DNA of 53,396 nt, taken from NCBI GenBank assembly GCA_004335835.1, contig RWJK01001825.1, positions 1 to 53,396 of the forward strand. The letters are read 5' to 3'. Every line of letters begins with the position of its first letter. The stretch's first letter is position 1. The position numbers and the translations under genes are program-made. Shown here one piece after another: positions 1-9,161 of the stretch. The notes beneath the pieces were generated by a model, which saw only the letters and a list, made by a program, of their open reading frames with translations, searched no databases and had not been told where the DNA came from. Source of the DNA: Scenedesmus sp. ARA3. Taxonomy: Eukaryota > Chlorophyta > Chlorophyceae > Sphaeropleales > Scenedesmaceae.

Positions 1-339
1 CTTTCTGGGGTGAGTCTCCTTGAGTGACAGCCTGTTTTGCTGAGTCATCTGCGACATTCCAGACTTTCGGGTGTTCGTTGCAACGTAGTTGCCTGTGCAC
101 ACCGTGTAACCCCTCTTCTTATAAATTTCGAACCCGGCCCGTGTAACCCCTCTTCTTCTTTCGAACCCGGCCCACCCCTTTTGCTTTTTCCCTCGTTTCC
201 CTGCTGCTGACCCCATCCTTCGTGTGTTGCATGCCAACCAGGCCAGGCGAAAAGCACTGTGGAGCTCACCACCTCACACAAAACACCGCAGGTGCGACTG
301 CAACCCACGACACCCAGCACCCAACAGTAGGCCGGCCAC

Positions 340-856
340 CACATCCGCCACTCACCAGCCACCGCAGCGCCCTGTCCTCATGCTGCCGGTAGCCCCTGCA
401 TGCCAGCCAGGCCCTGGCCCAGCCACACCACCGCCAACGAACAGGAAATAGAACTGTCAAGCTCACAAGCAACCAAAACAACCGCAGCTGCCACCACCAC
501 GTGTCACAAAACGCTTCAAGAGCAGGCCCCCATACTTAGCAGTTGTGCAGGCGCCACTTACCAGCCACCGCAGCGCCCTGTCCTCATGCTGCTGGTAGCC
601 CCTGCACGCCAGCCAGGCCCTGGCCCAGCCACACCACCGCCAACCAACAGGGAATGGGACTTTCAAGCTCACCAGCAGCCAAAACAACCGCAGCTGCCAC
701 CACCACGTGTCACAAAACCGTGATTTTTTCGCAGCTGCCACCACCACGTGTCACAAAACTGTGACGCTTCAACAGCAGGCCCTCATTCTCAGCCAGCAAG
801 CAGCCGCCACTCACCAGCCACCGCAGCGCCCTGTCCTCATGCAGCCGGTAGCCCTT
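340..856 (-). repeat. Donor-side copy array of MINPP1 exon 5
   Basis: The last 39-40 bases of exon 5 (encoding GYRLHEDRALRWL) plus the GT donor occur three times, with exon ends at 815, 562 and 356. Each downstream copy is preceded by an AG and followed by GT, so each looks like a 40-base exon. Adding one to the mRNA would shift the frame and reach a TGA within six codons. The intron part (CAGCTGCCACCACCACGTGT) is repeated as well. Confidence 0.85.
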
Positions 857-2370
857 GCAGCTCTCAAAGAAGCGCAGCACTGGGTCGTGACGCTTCGGCA
901 GCATGCTGATGGCCACCGGCTGCGGCCGCCAGCCGCCAACCACACCTGACTGCAAGCCGCCAACCACACCTGACTGCAAGCCGCCAACCACACCTGACTG
1001 CAAGCCGCCGCCTCTGCTGCTGCTGCTGCTGCTGCTGTCGCCCAAAGAGCTGCTTGCGCTGCTCCTCATCCTGCTGTTTGTGTGCTTGCTGTCTCCATTG
1101 CTGCTGATTAAATGGCTGTTCTCAGCCTGATGCTCCTGCAGGGGCTGGTGTGTTTTGATGCTGCTGGCGGTGTGGCCAAAGAAGCCCAGGGCAAAGGCGC
1201 TGGCAGACTGCGCGGCGCGGGGCACCTGCCAGGCCAGCAGCAAGACACCACACAACAAGCAAAACGACTTTCACACAAAGCCTGTACTGCGCCTGAATGG
1301 CTTGTGGGACAGCAGCGGCTGCGAAATCTGCCCTGCCTTGCCCGTTGCAGACTGCACGGCACAGCTTGCAACAGGGCTGCAGCTGCCAGTGACATGAGTC
1401 CCCACCCATGTTCACCCGGCAAGCATCACCATCAACCTATTGCACTTCTTTGCATACCCAGGAACAACACTCCTGCTGCATATGCACCGCAGTAATCACC
1501 TGAGTGGAGATGATGGGCTGGCGGCGGGGGGCGTAGGGCTCAGCAGCCAGGCCTGGGAAGCGGCCCCGCAGCCGCCGCGCAAGCCCCTCCAACTCAGCCT
1601 CGCCTGCGCAAGCAGCGTGTACAAGTGTCAAATGCAGATGTTCATGGTGCATGTCAGGTCTGCATGAACATGCATGAGTGTGCAGTTTTGTTGTACATCT
1701 GCCGCCTCGCCAGCCCCTCCAGCTCCGCCTCGCCTGCGCAGCAGCAAATGTAAGGTGTGCGGCCTTGGTGACTTGAGGATTGCACACTTCCACTTGCTAC
1801 GCGCAGGCAGCTGATATCATGCTGCTTGAGTCACGCAGCATGACAGAGCTGCACAGGCCAGCAAATACCCAAGCTCAATAGGTGACGCAATTGTCAGTGG
1901 TGTCTGTGTGAATAACAGGCATGCTGGCTCAACTCACCCTCAGGGTGCAGCTCCCCTGCCAGGTAAGGCACATCGGCCACTGGGGAGGTGCAATTGGCAG
2001 CCCTTGGATCAGGGTGGGAACCTGTACAGAACCCCAGAATGAACCCTGAACTCTACATCCTATACCGTAAGCCCCAACTTCACTCACCCTCAGGTTGCAG
2101 CTCCCCTGCCAGATATGGCACATCAGCCACTGGGGAGCTCTAGTTGGCCCCCAAGGGATAAGGGTGAAACAAACTAGTCCGTACCCTATAATCAAAACCC
2201 CGACTTCACTCACCCTCGGGGTGCAGCTCCCCTGCCAGGTATGGCACATCAGCCACAGGGGAGGTCCAGTTGCGGGCCCACGCCAGGCCGGGCGCGCTGC
2301 TGCGCACAGACCTCAGCAGCGGCTGCAGGCTGTTGATCTGCCGCATGCGCTTGGCGGTGGGCCTGCAGGC

Positions 2371-2459
<89 letters not shown>

Positions 2460-3365
2460 GCAAACGACAATGCAACCCTTCAAACTCTGCTGATCATGCT
2501 CACACAGATCCCACTAGCTATCAAATCAAGCACGAGCACTGTCCACGCACTCGCGACACGTACAAAACATTATTTCCTGCAAGCTGTGCAGCAGCATCGC
2601 TGCACCCTGGTTGCCCTGTAGCTGTCGCCGGCTGCAGGGCACCAATGCCACAACAGTGCCCTGCAGCAATCAAACCTGAAAGGTATAACGACTATCTGGG
2701 ATGTGCCGCTACGACTGACTGTTATAGACTGAGGGTGCAAGTGCTGCTGCTGCTCACCATCTGCTGCCATGTCGTGCCAGCAGGTACAGGAACACTGGCT
2801 TGTAGCCTGGCGGGTCAGGCACGTCATACAGTGAAGGTGCATTCGGCACAGCCACCCTGTGCACATATGGGGCCTGCACCAGACAATAAATTCAACATGT
2901 GGCAGACTGGGTGTTTGTGCGTTGTGGCGGGAGGCAGGTGGGTGCTAGCAGGCGTCTGCAAGGTTGTGTTGCGTGAGCAGCACATGTGACAACAGGCACA
3001 CCCAACCGCAGTAGGGCTTCTGCAACACAAGTCAAACTACCACTGATCACATGAAACCCAGCACATCAACGGCCATATAAAAGTTGTTTGAAGATCTGAG
3101 AGGAATGTACTGTGCCTTTGCATGTAGAACGAACCGACACACAGCACGCCTGCACATGCATGGTCAATTACAGCATGGTGCTCATGGAAGGCCTAGTGTA
3201 CGACCTCACCTTTGTACTGAGGTGCTCTCTTATATCAAAGGACGACGAGCTAGCGCAAACCCTCAGCCTCATGTTGCCACTGGCATGGAGCAGCACCAGA
3301 AGCAGCAGCAGTCCAGCTCTGACAGATAGCACCGCAGCCGCTCTTTCAAGTTGCCGATACATCAA
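815..3365 (-). CDS. MINPP1: Multiple inositol polyphosphate phosphatase (histidine acid phosphatase family), 3' end outside window
   Basis: Removes phosphates from inositol polyphosphates such as phytate; family members act in the ER or secretory pathway. Five exons can be joined in phase: 3210-3365, 2758-2873, 2214-2362, 1500-1603 and 815-1225 (about 312 residues). Exon 1 begins MMYRQLER and has a leucine-rich signal segment (residues about 17-30), then the family's N-terminal FDIREHLSTK. The catalytic RHG motif (residues 86-88, in YLLARHGSRWPTAK) spans the exon 2/3 junction. Later family blocks are QPIISTQVPRAAQSASAFAL and DPVLRFFESCKGYRLHEDRA. Exon 5 contains an insertion of a Ser-rich run and three LQSGVVGG repeats absent from plant homologues I recall. 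The second catalytic motif (HAE/DAE type) would lie in exons beyond position 1; I see no convincing exon at 1-340. Exons 3, 4 and 5 carry truncated duplicate edges in the introns. Family assignment is firm; the exact substrate is inferred. Confidence 0.85.
928..1003 (-). repeat. Coding minisatellite, three 24-25 bp units
   Basis: Three near-identical units inside MINPP1 exon 5 encode the repeat LQSGVVGG on the minus strand. They keep frame and are followed on the protein by GWRPQPVAISML, where family homology resumes. Confidence 0.8.
1930..2275 (-). repeat. Donor-side copy array of MINPP1 exon 3
   Basis: The 3' part of exon 3 (encoding ADVPYLAGELHPEG) and its donor are present three times, with exon ends at 2214 (complete exon), 2088 and 1938, a spacing of 126 and 150 bp. 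All three keep the GTGAG donor. A single acceptor-side copy of exon 4 (GEAELEGLARRL, about 1700-1736) lies just upstream of that exon. Confidence 0.85.
2372..2458 (+). repeat. (CAG)29 triplet run before the MINPP1 exon 3 acceptor
   Basis: Twenty-nine perfect CAG units on the plus strand read as CTG in the sense of MINPP1 and end nine bases before the 3' splice site at 2363. The long polyQ, polyA and polyC frames across it are not genes. Confidence 0.95.
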
Positions 3366-4013
3366 ACCTATTCCCGTAGCCTTCCGTTTTGATTGCTGCA
3401 GGTGGTGCCCTATGCTGCCACGCGCGACAGCATCAGCTTAGGACCCGAACAACAGTTTCGAAACATAGCCCTTCGCTTGTTCTTAAGATTCACAAGCAAC
3501 TGCGATTTCTTCAACACTCACAATGCGCCCACTAATTCCCACAGCCGATTGTTGATACCTGCCTGCTTGATGCGCGGCATATGCAAGACTGATGCAAGAC
3601 TGATGCTCGTACAGTGTTCTTTCTCCCCGAGTAGGTTACCCTTAGATGAGCGCGCGACGTACAAGTAATACTGAACACAAACAAACACGGCGCAAGGACC
3701 ACCGTGGAAGGCAGCAAAAACACCGCAAAGAAAACCTGGCAACACAGCTGCAGCTGGTGCTGCAGCAGACATTGCCAGATCAAGAAGTTCGATGCTGTGG
3801 TGATGTGCTGCACAACGACAGCAAGACTGCTTGCAGCTGCAGACACCAGCAGCTACTGCAAGCAGGCTGGTCCTGCTGTCCTGCTGCTTGGTCGCCACAA
3901 ACTGGCAGCCAAACCTGCTCCCGCCATCCATAGCCTGCAGATGACAACGTTGTGGCACCCTCCAGCACACACGCTGCCGCAGCCGTAGCACCAGCGTACA
4001 CCAGCTGACCGCA
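3366..4013. other. Intergenic, MINPP1 5' flank and STRAP 3' flank
   Basis: Between the MINPP1 start (3365) and the STRAP stop (4014), both on the minus strand. I see no supported gene. It should hold the MINPP1 promoter; no clear TATA box or known element is evident. Confidence 0.5.
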
Positions 4014-6665
4014 TCAGGCCTTGGCGCCGTTCACGTAAGGCGGCGCAACCGCATTGACTGCCACCTGTGCTGCGCCGTCTGCCACGCCAGCCTGCGACTC
4101 CAGCCAGTCGGTCTGCCAGATGCGGATGGTGCCATCCTCAGAGCCAGATGCATACTCCTTGCCCTCAGGGCCAAACCTGCAGCAGCAGCAGCAGCAGCAG
4201 CAGCTGTCAGGTTCCATTCCCTGTTGTAGGTCAGATACGACGCCTGCTAGCACTGCTTGCCTGCTTGCCCCATGCCTGACTCGAGTAAAACATACGTACG
4301 CTGCTGCCCCAAACCCAACATGCATGCGCTGGATCCACCTTCATAATCAACATTACAAACAGAACAACACAAACATTGCTGTTTTCGATTATGTGCACGG
4401 CCCTCACCTGACTGTGTGCACCGGCCCGTGGTGGCCCTTGTTGGTCTCCAGCTCCAGGCCGGTGTCTGCGCTGTGCAGGTGCACCCACATGTCCTCGCCG
4501 CCAGCAGCAAACCTGCACGCAGCAGCAGCAGCAGCGGCAGCGGCAGCAGCAGCAGCAACAATTGATGACAGAAGGTGGTGTGTGTGCCAGAGGGTGGGGT
4601 CGCGCAACATGCACGAGGACCAACCGCATTGCAACTTCTCCAACACGTTGTCTCCAAGCCTCTAGTGCGTAGAAGGCACACAGACAAGCAACAAGCAAGC
4701 AAGAGCAGAAGCAAACCCGCACCTGTTCTTGGCTGGGCAGTAGCTGGCCGCCTCTGCCGGGTAGGTCACCGTGAACTGCTTGGCTGGCGCATCCAGCTGA
4801 GCCGTGTCCCACAAGCCAAGGCAATCAGGCAATCAGGCAACAGAGCACACTGCGCACCTGTTTTGGCCCAGCAGTAGCTGGCTGCCTCAGCTGCGTAGGC
4901 CGTCTTCAACAGCAAGCAATTGATAACATACACATAGGCAAATGAGCAGAGCGCCGCACCTGTTCTTGGCTGGGCAGTAGCTGGCCGCCTCTGCCGGGTA
5001 GGTCACCGTGAACTGCTTGGCTGGCGCGTCCAGCTTTGAGGTGTCCCGCAACCCAAGGCAAGCAGGCAAGCTGGCAACAGAGCACACTGCAGACCTGTTT
5101 TGGCCCGGCAGTCGCTGGCCGCCTCAGCTGGGTAGGCCGTCTTCAACAGCAAGCAATCGAAAAATAACATAGGCAAATGAGCAGAGGGCCGCACCTGTTC
5201 TTGGCTGGGCAGTAGCTGGCCGCCTCTGCCGGGTAGGTCACCGTGAACTGCTTGGCTGGCGCGTCCAGCTTTGAGGTGTCCCAGATGCGCACCGTGTTGC
5301 GGTTGTCAGTGGTGGTCAGCCAGCGGCCGTCGTGTGTGAGCTGCAGTTCACATGCAGCAATGGCAGAGAAGATTTTGCAGAGAGTGGGCACAAGAACATA
5401 GACAAGCATCACAGCAGGGGCACATGTGGCTGTGATCAGCAGCTGCTGCAGAGCACACGGCTCGCATACTTGGGCAAGGAGGCAAAGGCAGTGGCAGCAA
5501 CAGAACAGTTGCACCAGGGTGCAAGCCATCTGCAGAGGAACAATGTGCCCACTAGTTTGCTTGTACCATGCCAAGAGGACAGAGTCACCAGCACACGAAG
5601 GTACATGCTACAACACTCGGCGCGCGTCACTCACGTCGACAGACGTCACCGGGCCGTCCGTGGGCATGCTGCGCACCACACCGCCGCCCCGCACATCCCA
5701 CACAGTCAGCCCAGCAGCATCGCCAGTGGATGACACCAGCAGGCTGTCGCTGGGCCCCACAAACACGGCTGCCTTGATGGTGCTGGGGGCCCCCGGCAGC
5801 TCAAAGGGCGCTGCCTCTGGCCGCTCCACCTCAAACAGCCGCAGCAGCTTCTCATGCCCGCCTCCAATGTGTTAGATTGTGTACACCAACAGCATTGGAT
5901 GCTGGAGGTTAGACCAAAGAATAGAGATGGTTGTTGCCATAGCGGGGTGCAGCCGCTCCACCTCAAACAGCCGCAGCAGCTTCTCGTGCCCGCCTGCAGT
6001 GTGTGCAGCAGCCACGCGGCAGGCCACACATAGCAACATGAATAAGGAAGCCCTTGATTACCCCAACAGTGCAACAGGGGCTGCCTCCGGCCGCTCCACC
6101 TCAAACAGCCGCAGCAGCTTCTCGTGCCCGCCTGCATTGTAGTTAAAAGTTCAGAGGATGGGGAGCAGTTGATATGAGGAAAAACAAATGGACACTAACA
6201 ACAATGCTGCTGCTGCTGCTGCAGCAGCTGCAGATGCAGGGGGGCGATTGCAGAAGACGAAGCTGGCTCTGGCCATGTGTCTCTGTGGCTGTGGCAATGC
6301 GTCTCAGTCTCCAAATGACTGCAGGCATTCACCATAAACAACACCTGGGCTGCGTGAGCGCTCCAGCGTACGACGAGACACCATATCCCATCACATTCCA
6401 GATTAGCTGCAGCCAGCAGCGTGCTGCACAAAACCCAGCTGCTGCAACCCACTTGCCACATATCCCCCTCACGCACCTGTGACCAGCTTGCCGCTGCAGG
6501 GTGAGAAGCAGCAGGTGCGCACGATGTGCTTGTGCTGCAGCGTGGCCTTCTCCATGCCAGTCAGTGCATCCCACAGCTTGGCGCTGAAGTCGGCTGAGCC
6601 GGTGGCTGCCAGAGTAGCAGTCGGGTCCAGCGCACACGACCACACACAGCCCTGTCAAGGAAAAG

Positions 6666-6707
<42 letters not shown>

Positions 6708-6932
6708 TGAGTGCATCCCACAGCTTGGCGCTGAAGTCAGCCGAGCCGGTGGCTGCCAGAGTAGCAGGCGGGTCCAGCGCGCACGACCACACACAGCCCT
6801 GCAGCAGCAGCAGCAGCAGCAGTAAAGTCAGGAGAGCCTGTGGTTGCCAGCATGTTGTTGATCCTGGAACAGGGTCAAGTGCACGGGACCACACATATCC
6901 TTGCAGGGGCAGCTCCCGGCGGCAGCGGCAGC

Positions 6933-6979
<47 letters not shown>

Positions 6980-7499
6980 TGCTGTTTCTGGGTCTGTAGC
7001 TGGGGTTGTGCAGCTGCTCCGCGTTGTGCAAACCATCTGAAGTTGTAGAGGCTTCGAACAGCACAGCACTAGCCGTGGCTGCGCATAGCTTGTGCATTGC
7101 TGTGCATTGCTGGGTTGGACTGAGGTGAGGCAGCTGTCCCTGCTGACTGCACAATTTGCTGCTGTCTCAATGCGGCAGCCCATGCAAGCAGAGCGCAGCG
7201 CACGCACTGCTGCATGCACTTGCTATACAGGCGTGAAGACAACAAGACTGCTGTTGCTGCGCCACAGCTGCGCCTGTTGTTAGTGCCGCTGATGTGCCTC
7301 TGCTGGTGGTGGTGTTCTTGATGCGCTGCTGCCGTGTGCACGCTCCTGGACAGCTGCTGTGAAGGGCAGCACAAAAAAGCTCCTGGTGCCGGGTCACTGC
7401 TGCTGCTGCTGCGCGCTCATGCTGCTGCGTCATATGCACCACTGCTGCGACTGCTGCTGCTGCGCGTGCTCATGCCGCTGCGTCATACGTGTCGTCGCA

Positions 7500-7546
<47 letters not shown>

Positions 7547-8386
7547 GCGTGCTCATGCTGCTGCGTCTGCTGTGTCATACGCGTCACTGCTGCTGCTGCT
7601 GCTGCTGCGCGCGCTCATGCTGCTATGAGCAACCAGCTGAGGGTGCTGGTGTCAGCTCGCACCTTGTGTCCAATGAATGTGCCGATCCAGTCCCCAGTTG
7701 TTCCCGAACGAAGCATAGGCTGCCCATCCTTACTAGCGCTCACTGCAGGGCAGAAAAAGCAGCAGTCAGTAGTGTGGGTACATGTACGACATGAGTTCCT
7801 GCAAGAGCGTCTACTCCGCTGCCTACTGTATCAGCATCACGCGGGTGTGCCGAAAGAAGCATTATATGAGTGTGTTCAAGCTGCTACAATGCAACGGCCC
7901 CTGGCACATCAGGAGCTGCGCGCGCACCCAGCATATATTGGGCTGTCACGCAAATGAGGTAAAGGTCTGCAAGAGCGCATGCAATGTAGCATACATGGCA
8001 GCTGCTGTTTGCTGCAGGCATTGACACACACGGCTGATGCTCACCTAAGAAGTATCCATCGGGGGTTACATTGCTGCAGGTGTGACAACAATCAAACAGC
8101 TTCAGTATCAGTGCGGCTGTAGCAGCTGACTGCGTATGGCCATCACCCAGCAACCGTCTGCAGCAGCTGCTGTGGCAGCAAGGCCGTCCTCTGCCAAACA
8201 ACCAGCCGCATACCAGGCTGTGCAACCCATGTACGTTGATCGCTGAATAAAAGCGACTGACGTCGTTAAAGTCGGCCCGGAAGGCTCGCGTAAAACAGTT
8301 CTGCGGCCCCACCTGTAGTTCACTTCTACGATAGGCCTAGAATGACCATGGCACACAATAGGCTGCTGACACTTCCTTTGCATCAT
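4014..8386 (-). CDS. STRAP: STRAP-type WD40 protein (serine/threonine kinase receptor-associated protein)
   Basis: WD40 beta-propeller scaffold; in animals STRAP/UNRIP works in TGF-beta signalling and with the SMN complex in mRNP assembly. An alga would need only the RNA-related role (inference). Eight exons chain in phase to about 332 residues (human about 350): 8313-8386, 8045-8073, 7663-7742, 6477-6651, 5635-5861, 5195-5340, 4408-4512 and 4014-4176. Landmarks in order: [123 protein letters not shown] and [20 protein letters not shown], ending NGAKA. This matches the STRAP order throughout. The start is ATG 8386 or the adjacent ATG 8383. Exons 4, 5 and 6 carry duplicate-edge arrays, and exons 4, 7 and 8 have CTG runs before their acceptors. 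Confidence 0.93.
4723..5340 (-). repeat. Alternating donor-side array of STRAP exon 6 (five ends)
   Basis: Exon 6 ends at 5195; further copies of its 3' part end at 5095, 4960, 4858 and 4723. Spacings alternate 100, 135, 102 and 135 bp. Copies at 4960 and 4723 are close to exon 6 ([17 protein letters not shown]); those at 5095 and 4858 are a second, diverged form ([16 protein letters not shown] and [16 protein letters not shown]). The array is therefore a higher-order repeat of about 235 bp. All ends keep AG|GT. Confidence 0.88.
5800..6131 (-). repeat. Acceptor-side copy array of STRAP exon 5
   Basis: The first 45-60 bases of exon 5 ([19 protein letters not shown]) occur at starts 5861 (complete exon), 5993 and 6131, spacing 132 and 138 bp. 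Each copy keeps AG|GCGGGCA at its acceptor. The outer two run into unrelated sequence with no donor. Confidence 0.88.
6540..6900 (-). repeat. Acceptor-side copy array of STRAP exon 4 with CTG runs
   Basis: The complete exon starts at 6651. A close copy of its first ~90 bases starts at 6798 and a strongly decayed one near 6893. Each is preceded in the sense direction by a CTG run (plus-strand CAG runs near 6667-6705, 6800-6822 and 6936-6977), so the triplet run appears to be part of the duplicated unit. Confidence 0.82.
7395..7630. repeat. Intronic minisatellite rich in CTG
   Basis: Intron 3 of STRAP contains about four units of roughly 55-65 bp, each a CTG run followed by a GCGCGTGCTCATGC core, CTGCTGCG and GTCATAC. 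The long Cys/Leu-rich frames here are by-products. Confidence 0.75.
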
Positions 8387-9059
8387 TTTGGCGGATCTAG
8401 GAAGCTTGCGTTTACCCAGTAAAGAACTAAAGCGGCCTGTTCAGCAGCGTAGAGATGTGCCAGGTATTCTAGTATAACTAATACAAAACACAAACAAACA
8501 CCACCTAATCCGTCGCCCTCTACGGGCTTCCGCGTCACGCTGGGCCCTGAAGTACTGCTGCTGCAACTGTCTTGGGCTGGGACATGAACCTGAGCGTTAC
8601 TTCCTGTGTTCCCCGTGGTCACAGCTGCAATTTGCGTTTTGCTCATGCTTTCAGGTGATAATGGTGACTGTATGTCAGGCTGCTGCATCAAGAGCAAGCA
8701 ACGGTACGCTAGGCTGGCAGATGTTGGCCCCAGCCTCAGCTGCATAGTGTGGCGCGGGGGCAGGCAGGCGCACCTGTCCTTTAGCGCATGCACTCAAATC
8801 ATACGAACTGCTAGCCAAACTGACCTGAAATCCACTTTCAATTTCACTTCTGGGAACACTGAGAGACGTGATGTTACATCACTTCACTAAAAGTCAGCTT
8901 CCCAGATGTCCCCACCACCCTGCCAAAGTCAAGAGCACCCGAAGCATTGTCCAGGTCCTGCAATGCCAGCCCAAACTGCGCCCGCCCTAGAACAACAAAT
9001 ACTAGTACAGCTGCCTCCAAACCACACGCAAGCAGCACACTGCATGCTGCTGTGTGTGC
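8387..9059. other. Intergenic, STRAP 5' flank and PRPL22 3' flank
   Basis: No supported gene. The right-hand part is the PRPL22 3' UTR with a TGTAA signal (8874-8878); the left part should hold the STRAP promoter. Confidence 0.5.
8874..8878 (-). terminator. Putative poly(A) signal TGTAA of PRPL22
   Basis: TGTAA in the sense strand about 180 bases after the PRPL22 stop. TGTAA is the usual chlorophyte polyadenylation signal. Placement is plausible, but a five-base motif can occur by chance. Confidence 0.4.
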
Positions 9060-9127
9060 TCATTCCCTCTCCTCCAGCCTGACTGTCAAGTGGAATGTTG
9101 GCTTTGCGATCTTGAAACCCCTGCGAG

Positions 9128-9161
<34 letters not shown>

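Noticed and set aside
110..172. Two tandem copies containing GGGTTCGAA on the minus strand, like a tRNA B box
   Set aside because: No A box, no cloverleaf and no acceptor stem; possibly a remnant of a tRNA-derived SINE, but not supportable.
2206..2989. Long polyQ, polyA, polyL and polyC reading frames across CAG/CTG runs (also near 6479-7154, 7334-7957, 35166-35795, 45535-45897)
   Set aside because: Pure triplet runs stay open in several frames on both strands. In each case the recognised exon lies in another frame or on the other strand.
8880..8985. Minus-strand frame reading FGLALQDLDNASGALDFGRV and ending in a stop
   Set aside because: It follows the PRPL22 stop codon at 9060 and cannot be joined to any other exon; treated as 3' flank.
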